Shown here piece after piece: positions 52,807-61,649 of a stretch of 64,000 nt of DNA (within the stretch, counting starts at the first letter, position 1; every line of letters starts with the position of its first letter). This DNA is from Streptomyces sp. SLBN-118 (GTDB lineage Bacteria > Actinomycetota > Actinomycetes > Streptomycetales > Streptomycetaceae), in NCBI RefSeq assembly GCF_006715635.1, contig NZ_VFNP01000002.1:1612001-1676000 (forward strand), given 5' to 3'. Below the pieces are notes generated by a model. It searched no databases and had not been told where the DNA came from. It saw only the letters and a program-made list of their open reading frames with translations. A program made the translations under genes and the position numbers.

Positions 52807-55788
52807 TCAGGCCTTGCGCGCCCTCGCCGTCCGCGCCGTCGCCGTCTTCTTCACCGGAGCCGACTTCGCCGCGACCGCGTTCCTCCTCGCCGCCGCCTTC
52901 TTCGGGGCCGTGCGCGCCGCGGGCACGACCGCGTCGCTGATCCGGTCCGCGTCCAGGATGTCCCGCAGGAACTTGCCGGTGTGGCTGGTCGGCACGCCTG
53001 CGACCTGCTCGGGGCTGCCCTCGGCGATGACCAGGCCGCCGCCGCTGCCGCCTTCGGGGCCCATGTCGACGACCCAGTCCGCGGTCTTGATGACGTCCAG
53101 GTTGTGCTCGATGACGATGACCGTGTTGCCCTTGTCGACCAGGTTGGACAGCACCTTGATCAGCTTGCTGATGTCCTCGAAGTGCAGCCCGGTCGTCGGC
53201 TCGTCCAGGACGTAGACCGTGCGGCCGGTGGAGCGCTTCTGCAGCTCGCTCGCCAGCTTGACGCGCTGTGCCTCGCCGCCGGACAGCGTCGGCGCCGACT
53301 GGCCGAGGCGGACATAGCCGAGGCCAACCTCGTTGAGCGTCCTCAGATGGCGGGAGATCGTCGGGACGGCCTCGAAGAAGTCCAGCGCCTCCTCGATCGG
53401 CATGTCCAGCACCTCGGCGATGGACTTGCCCTTGTAGTGGACCTCCAGGGTCTCCCGGTTGTAGCGCGCTCCGTGGCAGACCTCGCACGGGACGTACACA
53501 TCGGGCAGGAAGTTCATCTCGATCTTGATGGTGCCGTCGCCGGAGCAGTTCTCGCAGCGGCCGCCCTTGACGTTGAAGGAGAAGCGGCCGGGGAGGTAGC
53601 CCCGCACCTTGGCCTCCATCGTCTCGGCGAAGAGCTTGCGGACATGGTCGAAGACACCCGTGTACGTCGCCGGGTTGGAGCGCGGCGTACGGCCGATGGG
53701 CGACTGGTCGACATGCACCACCTTGTCGACGAGGTCGTCGCCGTCGACCCGGGTGTGGCGGCCCGGCACCGACTTCGCGCCGTTGAGCTCGCGGGCGAGA
53801 TGGGTGTAGAGGATGTCGTTGACCAGTGTCGACTTGCCGGAGCCGGAGACTCCGGTGACCGCCGTGAAGACACCGAGCGGGAAGGAGACGTCGATGTCGC
53901 GCAGGTTGTTCTCCCGGGCACCGTGGACGGTGAGCAGCCGTCCCGGGTCCATGGGCCTGCGGATCTCGGGCGTCGGGATGGACCGCTTCTTGGCGAGGTA
54001 CTGACCGGTGATCGAGGCCTTGTTGGCCAGCAGGTCCTTCAGCGAGCCGGAGTGCACGACCTTGCCGCCGTGCTCACCGGCGCCGGGGCCGATGTCGACG
54101 ACCCAGTCGGCCACCTTGATGGTGTCCTCGTCGTGCTCGACGACGATGAGGGTGTTGCCCATGTCGCGGAGCCGTACGAGGGTCTCGATGAGCCGGTGGT
54201 TGTCGCGCTGGTGGAGTCCGATCGACGGCTCGTCCAGGACATACAGCACGCCGACCAGGCCGGAGCCGATCTGGGTGGCGAGCCGGATGCGCTGCGCCTC
54301 GCCGCCTGAGAGCGTGCCGGCCGCGCGGTTCAGCGAGAGGTAGTCGAGGCCGACGTCGACCAGGAACCTGAGCCGTTCGTTGACCTCCTTGAGGACCCGT
54401 TCGGCGATCTTCTTGTCCCGGGCGTTCAGCGTCAGCCGGCCGAGGAAGTCGGCGCATTCGCTGATGGACATCGCGGAGACCTCGGCGATGGACTTCTCCA
54501 TCACGGTGACCGCGAGGACGATCGGCTTGAGCCGGGTGCCCTCACAGGTCGGACAGGGCACTTCGCGCATATAGCCCTCGAAGCGCTCCCTGCTGGCATC
54601 GCTCTCCGCCTCGGTGTGCCGCCGCTTGACGAACTGCACGGCGCCCTCGAAGGCGGGCGTGGTGTACGCCCGCTCCCGGCCGTAACGGTTGCGGTAACGG
54701 ACCTCGACCTGGGTCTTGTGGCCGAACAGCAGGGCCTTCTTGGCACGCTGCGGCAGCCCGGCCCAGGGCATGTCGGTGGCGAAGCCGAGGGCCTGTGAGA
54801 GCCCGCCGATCAGCCGCCCGAAGTACTCCTTGGTGTGGCCGTGGGACCAGGGGTGGATCGCGCCGTCGTCGAGGGACTTCTCCCAGTCGGGGACGATCAG
54901 CTCGGGGTCCACCTCCATGCGTGTGCCGATGCCGGTGCAGTCGGGACAGGCGCCGAAGGGCGAGTTGAAGGAGAAGGAGCGGGGCTCCAGCTCCTCGAAG
55001 GACAGGTCGTCGTACGGGCAGTACAGATGCTCGGAGTACATCCGCTCGCGCTCGGGGTCGTCCTCCGGGAGATCGACGAAGTCGAGCACGACCATGCCGC
55101 CGGAGAGCCCGAGCGCGGTCTCGACCGAGTCGGTGAGCCGGCGTTTGGCGCTCTCCTTGACGGTGAGGCGGTCGACGACCACCTCGATGGTGTGCTTCTC
55201 CTGCTTCTTCAGGGTCGGCGGCTCGGCGAGCTGGATCGTCTGCCCGTCGACGCGGGCCCGGCTGTACCCCTTGGTCTGGAGGTCGGCGAACAGGTCGACG
55301 AACTCTCCCTTACGCTCGCGCACGAGCGGCGAGAGGACCTGGAAGCGGCTGCCCTCGGGCAGTTCGAGCACCTTGTCGACGATGGCCTGCGGCGACTGGC
55401 GCGAGATGGGACGGCCGCACTCGGGGCAGTGAGGCTTGCCGATCCGGGCGAACAGGAGACGGAGGTAGTCGTAGACCTCGGTGATGGTGCCGACCGTCGA
55501 GCGCGGGTTGCGCGAGGTCGACTTCTGGTCGATCGAGACGGCCGGGGAGAGACCCTCGATGAAGTCGACGTCCGGCTTGTCCATCTGGCCGAGGAACTGC
55601 CGGGCGTACGAGGAGAGCGATTCGACGTACCGGCGCTGCCCCTCGGCGAAGATCGTGTCGAACGCGAGCGACGACTTGCCCGACCCCGAGAGCCCGGTGA
55701 AGACGATGAGTGAGTCACGCGGGAGGTCGAGCGAGACGTTCTTGAGATTGTGCTCGCGAGCGCCACGGACGATGAGACGGTCGGCCAC
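52807..55788 (-). CDS. uvrA: Excinuclease ABC subunit A
   Basis: 993 residues. Damage-recognition ATPase of nucleotide excision repair. Two ABC modules: [16 protein letters not shown] and [16 protein letters not shown] as Walker [13 protein letters not shown] and [12 protein letters not shown] as signatures, [13 protein letters not shown] and [13 protein letters not shown] as Walker B. Zinc modules CPEC, CPDC/CPTC and CENC/CEVC are present. A Lys/Ala/Arg-rich tail of about 45 residues is typical of actinobacteria. Start GTG 55788 (VADRLIVRG) with AAGGTG upstream. Its 5' leader holds a small GGGGGC/GCCCCC hairpin at 55816-55832. Works with UvrC in this window. Confidence 0.96.
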   Translation of the reverse strand: MADRLIVRGAREHNLKNVSLDLPRDSLIVFTGLSGSGKSSLAFDTIFAEGQRRYVESLSSYARQFLGQMDKPDVDFIEGLSPAVSIDQKSTSRNPRSTVGTITEVYDYLRLLFARIGKPHCPECGRPISRQSPQAIVDKVLELPEGSRFQVLSPLVRERKGEFVDLFADLQTKGYSRARVDGQTIQLAEPPTLKKQEKHTIEVVVDRLTVKESAKRRLTDSVETALGLSGGMVVLDFVDLPEDDPERERMYSEHLYCPYDDLSFEELEPRSFSFNSPFGACPDCTGIGTRMEVDPELIVPDWEKSLDDGAIHPWSHGHTKEYFGRLIGGLSQALGFATDMPWAGLPQRAKKALLFGHKTQVEVRYRNRYGRERAYTTPAFEGAVQFVKRRHTEAESDASRERFEGYMREVPCPTCEGTRLKPIVLAVTVMEKSIAEVSAMSISECADFLGRLTLNARDKKIAERVLKEVNERLRFLVDVGLDYLSLNRAAGTLSGGEAQRIRLATQIGSGLVGVLYVLDEPSIGLHQRDNHRLIETLVRLRDMGNTLIVVEHDEDTIKVADWVVDIGPGAGEHGGKVVHSGSLKDLLANKASITGQYLAKKRSIPTPEIRRPMDPGRLLTVHGARENNLRDIDVSFPLGVFTAVTGVSGSGKSTLVNDILYTHLARELNGAKSVPGRHTRVDGDDLVDKVVHVDQSPIGRTPRSNPATYTGVFDHVRKLFAETMEAKVRGYLPGRFSFNVKGGRCENCSGDGTIKIEMNFLPDVYVPCEVCHGARYNRETLEVHYKGKSIAEVLDMPIEEALDFFEAVPTISRHLRTLNEVGLGYVRLGQSAPTLSGGEAQRVKLASELQKRSTGRTVYVLDEPTTGLHFEDISKLIKVLSNLVDKGNTVIVIEHNLDVIKTADWVVDMGPEGGSGGGLVIAEGSPEQVAGVPTSHTGKFLRDILDADRISDAVVPAARTAPKKAAARRNAVAAKSAPVKKTATARTARARKA

Positions 55789-55988
55789 GCCGGTCCGCAC
55801 CTTTCTTGAGAGAAGCGGGGGCACAGCCCCCGTCCCAGACTATGGGGGCCGCCGGAACGTTTGGATTCCCAGCTGTGCAATGACTGCACCAACCAGGATG
55901 CTCCCCTGAGCCTATAGCACGCACATTCGATTTGCGGCCACACTCTGACACCTTCACCCGATCGAGTGGCCGGGCTATCGTCGGTCTC

Positions 55989-56696
55989 ATGATCGATCCC
56001 TTGCGCGACCTGGCCTCTGTACGCCAAGCCACCGATCGGCTCCTGACCGCAGCCGCCGGTCTCGACGACGCAGCCGTCGCCGGACCGTCCCGGCTCCCGG
56101 GCTGGAGCCGGGGCCATGTACTGGCCCACCTGTCCCGTAACGCCGAAGCGCTCGTGAATGTTCTCCAAGGCCGCCCGATGTACGTCAGCGCGGAGGCGCG
56201 CGAGGCGGACATCGAGCGCGACGCGCCCCGTCCGCCCGCCGTACAGCTCGCGGACGTACGCGACACCGCCGCCGCCTTCCGGGCCGCCGGCGAGGTCCCC
56301 GCCGACTGGAGCCGCACGGTCGAGCTGCGCAACGGCATCACCGACGCCGCGGCCCGCCTCCCCTTCCGCCGTCTCGTCGAGGTCGAGCTGCACCATGTCG
56401 ATCTGGACATCGGCTACGAGCTGGAGGATCTGCCCGAGGAGTTCACCGACCGGGAGATCTCCTTCCTCAGCGAACGTTTCTCCGGCCGCGCGGACGTCCC
56501 GCCGACCCGGGTCGTCGCAAGCGACAGGGAAGCGGGCGTCAAGGACGCCGGCGAGTGGCACACCGGCGGAACGGAAGGCGCCCCGGTGACGGTCACCGGC
56601 CCCGCCGCCGACCTGCTCGGCTGGCTCGCCGGACGGCGCGACGGGGCGGGCCTGGACACCGCCGGAGCCCTGCTGCCGAAGCTGCCTGCGCTATAG
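55989..56696 (+). CDS. Maleylpyruvate isomerase-type (DinB fold) protein
   Basis: 235 residues. MDMPI_N/DinB four-helix fold: DRLLTAAAGLDDAAVAGPSR, LPGWSRGHVLAHLSRNAEAL (metal histidines) and VEVELHHVDLDIGYELEDLP, plus the C-terminal domain. Known members isomerise maleylpyruvate with mycothiol or act as mycothiol-dependent transferases. Start ATG 55989: no Shine-Dalgarno, TATCGT 7 bases upstream, probably leaderless. Followed after 9 bases by an MBL-fold gene on the same strand; a thiol-metabolism pair is possible but not proven. Confidence 0.82.
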   Translation: MIDPLRDLASVRQATDRLLTAAAGLDDAAVAGPSRLPGWSRGHVLAHLSRNAEALVNVLQGRPMYVSAEAREADIERDAPRPPAVQLADVRDTAAAFRAAGEVPADWSRTVELRNGITDAAARLPFRRLVEVELHHVDLDIGYELEDLPEEFTDREISFLSERFSGRADVPPTRVVASDREAGVKDAGEWHTGGTEGAPVTVTGPAADLLGWLAGRRDGAGLDTAGALLPKLPAL

Positions 56697-56705
56697 GCTT
56701 GTTCC

Positions 56706-57359
56706 ATGACGTACAGCGGAGTGGTGAAGGTCGGCGGCCGGGCTGATGTGCACGAGCTGACGGACCTGATGATCTCCAAGGTCGCGGTCGGCCCGATGGA
56801 CAACAACAGCTATCTGCTGCGCTGCCGGACCACCGGCGAGCAACTGCTGATCGACGCGGCCAACGAGCCCGAGACGCTGCTCCACCTGATCGGCGACGAC
56901 TCCATCGCGTCCGTCGTCACCACCCACCGCCACGCGGACCACTGGCAGGCGCTGGCCCAGGTCGTCGAGGCGACCGGCGCCCGCACCCATGCCGGACGTT
57001 ACGACGCGGAGGGCATCCCCGTCCCGACCGATGTACTGGTCGAGGACGGGGACACGATCAGGGTCGGCCGCGTCGAACTGACGGCCCGCCGTCTCGTGGG
57101 CCACACCCCGGGCTCGATCGCCCTGATCTACGACGACCCGCACGGTCCCCCGCACTTGTTCACCGGTGACTGCCTCTTCCCGGGGGGTCCTGGCCGGACA
57201 ACACTTCCGGAAGAATTCAACTCCCTGATGGACGGCCTGGAGACCAAGCTGTTCGACGTCCTGCCCGACGAGACGTGGATCTACCCCGGCCACGGCAACG
57301 ACACCACCATCGGCACGGAGCGACCCCACCTCGCGGAGTGGCGCGCACGAGGCTGGTAA
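56706..57359 (+). CDS. MBL-fold metallohydrolase (glyoxalase II-like)
   Basis: 217 residues. HRHADH (74-79) is the metal-binding motif, followed by VGHTPGSIAL, FTGDCLFPGGPGR and IYPGHGNDTTIG, which provide the remaining ligands and the glyoxalase-II-like ending. Probably a hydrolase of thioesters or similar. TAGGCT lies 6 bases before ATG 56706, so it could be transcribed on its own as well as from the DinB-like gene 9 bases upstream. A 3' remnant of a related gene is present at 61921-62111. Confidence 0.88.
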   Translation: MTYSGVVKVGGRADVHELTDLMISKVAVGPMDNNSYLLRCRTTGEQLLIDAANEPETLLHLIGDDSIASVVTTHRHADHWQALAQVVEATGARTHAGRYDAEGIPVPTDVLVEDGDTIRVGRVELTARRLVGHTPGSIALIYDDPHGPPHLFTGDCLFPGGPGRTTLPEEFNSLMDGLETKLFDVLPDETWIYPGHGNDTTIGTERPHLAEWRARGW

Positions 57360-57370
57360 CCGTCCAACGA

Positions 57371-57408
57371 CGACCGCCCCGATTTCGAAACCGAAGAGGG
57401 GGCGGTCG
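57371..57408 (+). terminator. Terminator after the MBL-fold gene
   Basis: CGACCGCCCC and GGGGCGGTCG form a perfect 10-base stem around an A-rich loop, 11 bases after the stop. Confidence 0.85.
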
Positions 57409-57759
57409 CGCGTTCAGGCCCAAATGTTCGTCGTCGGGCTCGTCCGCCTCCTCACACCCCGGGGCCGAGCCAGCGGCCGAACGGCCCGTCCTGGCCCGGG
57501 CCTTCAGCGCCAAGCACACCGACCCCCTTCAGTACGGTGCGGTGCGGTGGCAGCGGGATCACACGTCGTCCCCTTCCTGTCGGGCCTGCGCCTGCAGCGC
57601 CGCCACGACGTCGTCCGCCCGATCCTCGGTCTGTACAACGAGCGTGTCCACCACGTCGGTGCTGCCGGGCAAAAGCGCGACCGCCATGAACACCACCGCC
57701 CGAGCTTCACACCCACGCCGGATGCCACCGCCTCGGTCGCCCGCCGGCGGTTCCCGGCC
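57409..57759. other. Gene-poor stretch at the left edge of the accessory block
   Basis: No convincing gene. A 42-codon minus-strand frame from 57687 (MAVALLPGSTDVVDTLVVQ, acidic end) has normal codon use and might be a gene remnant, but has no start signals. Other frames are not protein-like. Confidence 0.35.
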
Positions 57760-57938
57760 ACGGTGCTGACCTACCGTCTCAATGACACCGCCGTGGTGGA
57801 TGTGGCAGTCCGGCTCGCCGCGCGCGGTGCACCGCTGCTGCTGATCGCGGTGCCGCCGCCATCCGCGGCGGCCCGTTCGTGCACGCGGCCTCGCCGGTGC
57901 CGTGGGCGCCGCTGGCCGTCCCCTGCCCGCCCCGCTGG
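57760..57938 (+). pseudogene. Internally deleted fragment of a USP-like gene
   Basis: One frame reads TVLTYRLNDTAVVDVAVRLA and APLLLIAVPPP, clearly related to ALVTNRPDDLAVVDAAVRLA and APVLLVAVLPAP in the intact protein at 58539. A second frame continues directly with IRGGPFVHAASPVPWAPLAV, related to VRGGPFVYAVAPTHQAVPVA near the end of the same protein. The central ~90 codons are missing. There is no start codon or ribosome-binding site. A decayed paralogue. Confidence 0.65.
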
Positions 57939-57959
57939 CTCCGGGGGCAAAAAGGAATC

Positions 57960-57997
57960 GGTCCCGGCCGCCCCACGGGGAGAGGGCGGCCGGGACC
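57960..57997 (-). terminator. Terminator after the winged-helix regulator gene
   Basis: GGTCCCGGCCGCC and GGCGGCCGGGACC, a perfect 13-base stem with a 12-base loop, about 45 bases past the stop at 58041. Confidence 0.85.
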
Positions 57998-58040
57998 GGC
58001 TGCTGCACACCCTGGTGCCGCCGCGCCCGGTGAGTGCCGG

Positions 58041-58379
58041 CTACGAGGCGGTGCGTTCGGAATCGGCGACGGGGGCGTCCTCGCGGTGCAGGAAGGTGGC
58101 CAGGAGGTCGCCGACGGGGTGGTCGGCCTCGCTGGGATGGCGCAGGGCTACCGTGGGGTCGATGGTGTAGCGGTTGCGGCGCCCGACGCGTTCGCGGGTG
58201 AGATATCCGGCCGCCTCGAGGTCGGCGACGATCAGCTGGACGGCGCGTTCGGTGATGCCGATGGCGTCGGCGACGTCGCGTCCGCGCGCTTCGGGGTCGC
58301 GGGCGAGGCCGATCAGGACCCGGGCGTGGTTGGTCAGGAAGGTCCACTGGTCGCCGCGCGGGCTGGAGGGCTGGCTCAT
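58041..58379 (-). CDS. Winged-helix transcriptional regulator (MarR/ArsR-like)
   Basis: 112 residues. FLTNHARVLIGLARDPEARG, RDVADAIGITERAVQLIVAD and LEAAGYLTRERVGRRNRYTI make a complete winged helix; the C-terminal ~35 residues are acidic (GDLLATFLHREDAPVADSER). No sensor domain. The likely start is ATG 58379; ATG 58388/58391 are in frame. It is divergent from the USP-like/TerC genes, and the 160-base region between them holds AT-rich palindromes, so it probably regulates itself and that operon. Signal unknown. Confidence 0.78.
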   Translation of the reverse strand: MSQPSSPRGDQWTFLTNHARVLIGLARDPEARGRDVADAIGITERAVQLIVADLEAAGYLTRERVGRRNRYTIDPTVALRHPSEADHPVGDLLATFLHREDAPVADSERTAS

Positions 58380-58392
58380 GGCCTTCATCATA

Positions 58393-58453
58393 CGAAGCCG
58401 ACTTCGCATAACCAACATCATTTCGCGAAAAATAATTGACGAAAAAGTTTTCG
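58393..58453. promoter_or_regulatory. AT-rich region with three palindromes (probable operator array)
   Basis: CGAAG-N4-CTTCG (58393-58406), TTTCGCGAAA (58421-58430) and CGAAAA-AG-TTTTCG (58440-58453) lie within 61 bases of unusually AT-rich DNA between the divergent regulator and USP-like genes. All share CGAA/TTCG half sites. TTGACG at 58436-58441 could be a -35 for the rightward genes. Confidence 0.6.
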
Positions 58454-58538
58454 CGTAATCAGGGACGGGAATCAGAGGGGCAGGTGACGCTGGACGCACC
58501 CTCACCACCCGCTTCGACCCTGCTGAAAGGGGGTCCCG

Positions 58539-59195
58539 ATGTCTTCCCAGACCTCCATCCCGACCCTGACCCGCCCGGCAGACACCGGCTCTCCGGTGCT
58601 GCCGCTGTCCCTGCCGCACCCGGTCACCGCGCTGGTGACCAACCGTCCCGACGACCTGGCCGTGGTGGACGCGGCCGTGCGGCTTGCCGCTCCCCGCAAG
58701 GCTCCGGTGCTGCTGGTCGCCGTCCTGCCCGCGCCGTCGCAGATTCCGGACCGCTCCCGTGTGGACGCGCAGGCGGCGCGGGTGTTCCTGGCCCGGGTGC
58801 TGCCCCGGCTGCGTGCGGCCGGGGTCGGCTACATCCCGGTCGCTCACCGTGTCCCGGCCGAGAGCGGCGGGCAGCCCAGGCTGCGGGCCGCAGGCGGTGT
58901 GCTGGCCCTGGCCGCACGCCACCATTCACCGCTGGTGGTGGCCTCCAGCCGGGGACCGGCCGGTCTGGACGCGCACAGCCTGATCGAAGCCTCCGCCGTA
59001 CGCGGCGGCCCCTTCGTCTACGCCGTCGCACCCACCCACCAGGCCGTGCCTGTCGCCGACGTGGGCTGGAACCGGCGGACCTATCGCCGGCCCGGCAGCC
59101 CTCCGAAGCCCGCCAGGCCCGGGGCACCGCTCCCCACCTTCTTGTCCGCCCTTGCCATTACGCCCCGCACGAGGAAGCCGATTCACCATGAATGA
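58539..59195 (+). CDS. Universal-stress-protein-like alpha/beta protein
   Basis: 218 residues. Rossmann-like beta-alpha order: VTALVTNRPDDLAVVDAAVR, APVLLVAVLPAP, a helical centre, LALAARHHSPLVVASSRGPA and SLIEASAVRGGPFVYAVAP. This resembles USP proteins, but the ATP-binding G-2x-G-9x-G(S/T) motif is not evident, so it is probably of the non-ATP type. The C-terminal 40 residues are Pro/Arg-rich. ATG 58539 has GGGGG. Its TGA overlaps the terC start by 8 bases. Degenerate relatives occur at 57760 and perhaps 60243. Confidence 0.65.
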   Translation: MSSQTSIPTLTRPADTGSPVLPLSLPHPVTALVTNRPDDLAVVDAAVRLAAPRKAPVLLVAVLPAPSQIPDRSRVDAQAARVFLARVLPRLRAAGVGYIPVAHRVPAESGGQPRLRAAGGVLALAARHHSPLVVASSRGPAGLDAHSLIEASAVRGGPFVYAVAPTHQAVPVADVGWNRRTYRRPGSPPKPARPGAPLPTFLSALAITPRTRKPIHHE

Positions 59196-60246
59196 ACTGT
59201 CGTACGCCGTCCCGCTGTGGGTATGGGCCGCGGTCACGCTCGGCATCGGCGTGATGCTCGCCGTCGACCTGATCGCCCACCGCGACAACCACGTGATCGG
59301 CTTCCGCGAGGCCGCGCTGTGGAGCGGCCTGTGGATCGCCATCGGCCTCGGCTTCGGCCTGATCCTGTGGGCGTGGCAGGGAGGCGAGGCATCGTCGACG
59401 TACTACGCCGGCTACCTGATCGAAAAGGCCCTGTCGATCGACAACGTCTTCGTCTTCGCGCTGGTCTTCTCCTTTTTCGCGGTACCTGACGCCTACCAGC
59501 ACAAGGTCCTGTTCTGGGGCGTCATCGGCGCGCTCGCGGCCCGGCTGGTGTTCATCTTCATCGGCGCCGAACTGCTCCAGGTCTTCTTCTGGACCGCCTA
59601 CCTCTTCGGGGCATTCCTCATCTGGACCGGCTACAAGATGGCCGTCTCCAAGGACGAAGAGGTCCACCCCGACCGCAATCCCGTCGTCCGCCTCGTCAAG
59701 AAGATCATCCCCACCGATCCGCGATTCCACGGCGACAGGTTCTTCATCCGCGTCAGCGGCAAGCGCATCGCCACGCTGCTGTTCGTGGTCCTGGTCGCCG
59801 TCGAGGCCACCGACCTCATCTTCGCGGTCGACTCCGTCGCCGCCGTCCTGGCGATCACCACCAACACCTTCATCGTCTGGACCGCCAACGCATTCGCCGT
59901 CCTCGGCCTGCGCAGCCTGTACTTCTGCCTCGCCGGGCTGCTGCGCCGCTTCCAATACCTGCACTACGGACTGGCGGTGCTGCTCGCGTTCGCCGGCGTC
60001 AAGCTCATCCTCTCGGAGACGCCCGTCGGCAAGCTGCCCATTCCGCTCACCCTCGGCGTCATCGCCGTCACCATCACCGTCTCCATCGCCTGGTCCCTGA
60101 TCGCCACCCGCGGCGAGGACAGCGACAGCGGCGAACCCGCATCCCAGACGGACCACACGGCCGACACGCAGCCACACCCTGCCACCGGCGCCCACGCCTC
60201 GACCCCCTCCGCCAGCCCGCACCATCCGGAAGGACGGCCGTCATGA
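59188..60246 (+). CDS. TerC-family integral membrane protein
   Basis: 352 residues, about eight or nine helices. TerC/Alx family: EKALSIDNVFVFALVFSFF and VEATDLIFAVDSVAAVLAIT supply the conserved acidic residues thought to handle Mn2+ or related metals. The last ~55 residues are a hydrophilic Pro/His-rich tail (HTADTQPHPATGAHAS) absent from the second TerC at 62340. Start ATG 59188 (MNELSYAVP) with GAGGAAG upstream, overlapping the USP-like gene. Its stop overlaps the next start by four bases, so the operon continues into the frameshifted gene. Confidence 0.88.
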   Translation: MNELSYAVPLWVWAAVTLGIGVMLAVDLIAHRDNHVIGFREAALWSGLWIAIGLGFGLILWAWQGGEASSTYYAGYLIEKALSIDNVFVFALVFSFFAVPDAYQHKVLFWGVIGALAARLVFIFIGAELLQVFFWTAYLFGAFLIWTGYKMAVSKDEEVHPDRNPVVRLVKKIIPTDPRFHGDRFFIRVSGKRIATLLFVVLVAVEATDLIFAVDSVAAVLAITTNTFIVWTANAFAVLGLRSLYFCLAGLLRRFQYLHYGLAVLLAFAGVKLILSETPVGKLPIPLTLGVIAVTITVSIAWSLIATRGEDSDSGEPASQTDHTADTQPHPATGAHASTPSASPHHPEGRPS

Positions 60247-60773
60247 CCACCCTCAGCCCCCAGCGCAGCAGCACACCCGCCCCGCCCCGCACCTCCCCCC
60301 GTCCACACCTACACCGTCGCCGACGGCCCGAAAGGCGGTGGCGTCCTGGCCATCCTGACCGGCGCCCGCGCCGAGGCGGACGTGGCCGCCCACGCGGGCC
60401 GGCTCGCCGCCCGCACCGGCCGCAAGGTCACCGCCGCGCGGTCGCCTTCCGCTCCAACGGCTTCAGCGTCAACGCCCTACTCCATGTCGCCCGCCACCGG
60501 CGCCTCACCCACCAGGCGGAAGCCGTTCTCGCACCCCACACCGAATCCCTCGCCGCAGCCGGTCACCACTGCAATGCCATCGTCCTGTTCCCCGCCCGCA
60601 CCAACACCTTTCGCCTACCCGCCCGCGCTCTGGCGCGCTTCGCCGCCCGCATCGGTGCCACAACCGTGATCACTTCCGTGCCCCTCCACCCACCCGGCCG
60701 GGCCCGGAGACCAGCGGGTACGGCGGATTCCCGGGCGCCACTCGGGCGACTTTCCGACGGGGCGGTGGCGTGA
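60243..60773 (+). pseudogene. USP-like gene with two compensating frameshifts
   Basis: ATG 60243 overlaps the terC stop (ATGA) and the frame is open for 176 codons. But from about 60299 to 60440 the protein-like sequence lies in the +1 frame: VHTYTVADGPKGGGVLAILT and DVAAHAGRLAARTGRKVTAA. From 60441 it returns to the starting frame with VAFRSNGFSVNALLHVARHR, AIVLFPARTNTFRLP and ARIGATTVITSVPL. The first shift is at a run of six C; the second is near GCCGCGCGGTC. As written about 47 residues are nonsense, so I call it a damaged gene. Sequencing errors are an alternative. Confidence 0.6.
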
Positions 60774-60843
60774 CTGCCGTGATTCCCGGCCGACCGGTAC
60801 GACCATGCTGACGTACCGCGGCACCAGCCACTGGGGAGGACCT

Positions 60844-61626
60844 GTGGAGCGAGAGGACGGCACATCGGTGGCCACCGGTGTCACCACCGAGCGTCTCACC
60901 GGGCTCCGCAGGTGGAACCTGGGGCTCACGCTGCTGCACCTGATCCAGGCCGTGGCCATCGTCCTCCTCGCCGGAAGCTTCTCGATCACGGTGACCGCCT
61001 CCGTCCCCGAGGGACCACCGGGAACGGCAGCGCCCGCCCCGAAAGCATTGTTCGACGTGCCGATCGGCTGGGCCGTCGCCGCCTTCCTCGCCCTTGCGGC
61101 AGCAGACCACCTGCTGACGGCGACAGTGTGCCGCGGCACCTACGAACGCGACCTCAGACGCGGCATCAACCGTTTCCGGTGGCTGGAGTACGCGCTGAGC
61201 GCAACCCTGATGGTGCTCCTCATCGGCTTCTACGCGGGCATTACCGGCCTCAATGCCGTCATCGCCGTCGTCGGCGCCAACGTCGGGATGATCCTCTTCG
61301 GCTGGCTCGAGGAGGTGATGAACCCGCCGGGGCGGGCGAGGACCAGGATGCTGCCCTTCTGGTTCGGGACGCTGGTCGGCGTCACGCCGTGGGTCTCGAT
61401 CGCATATAACACGGTCGCGGCGGAGGTCGTCCCCGGCTTCGTGTACGGAATCGTTCTCGTCCAGGCCGCTCTCTTCTTCAGCTTCGGTCTCAACCAGTGG
61501 CTCCAGTACCGCGGAGTCGGCCGGTGGTCCGACTACGCATATGGTGAAAATGCCTACCTGGTCCTCAGCCTCGTGGCGAAGTCACTCCTGGCGTGGCAGA
61601 TCTTCGCCGGCTCGCTGGCTGACTGA
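60844..61626 (+). CDS. Heliorhodopsin
   Basis: 260 residues, seven membrane helices. Retinal-binding lysine Lys246 in LSLVAKSLLAWQIFAGSL, counterion Glu115 in FRWLEYALSA, conserved His32 (LLHLIQAV) and His89 (AADHLLTA), and the family blocks LPFWFGTLVGVTPWVS, VPGFVYGI and WLQYRGVGRWSDYAYGE closely match the published heliorhodopsin 48C12. Heliorhodopsins are light sensors or regulators with inverted topology rather than pumps. Start GTG 60844 is preferred: GGGGAGGA precedes it, whereas ATG 60805 has none. Lies downstream of the USP-like/terC genes on the same strand. No retinal-synthesis gene (carotenoid oxygenase) is in the window. Confidence 0.93.
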   Translation: MEREDGTSVATGVTTERLTGLRRWNLGLTLLHLIQAVAIVLLAGSFSITVTASVPEGPPGTAAPAPKALFDVPIGWAVAAFLALAAADHLLTATVCRGTYERDLRRGINRFRWLEYALSATLMVLLIGFYAGITGLNAVIAVVGANVGMILFGWLEEVMNPPGRARTRMLPFWFGTLVGVTPWVSIAYNTVAAEVVPGFVYGIVLVQAALFFSFGLNQWLQYRGVGRWSDYAYGENAYLVLSLVAKSLLAWQIFAGSLAD

Positions 61627-61649
61627 ACCTCTTCCGTCCGAAACCCCCA

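Noticed and set aside
55850..55880. Possible LexA (SOS) box upstream of uvrA
   Set aside because: GAAT and GTTC half sites are present but six bases apart; the actinobacterial SOS box is GAAC-N4-GTTC. Spacing and left half are wrong.
60805..60843. ATG 60805 as the heliorhodopsin start
   Set aside because: No ribosome-binding site, and the 13 extra residues do not resemble heliorhodopsin N-termini, whereas GTG 60844 directly follows GGGGAGGA. Not fully excluded.
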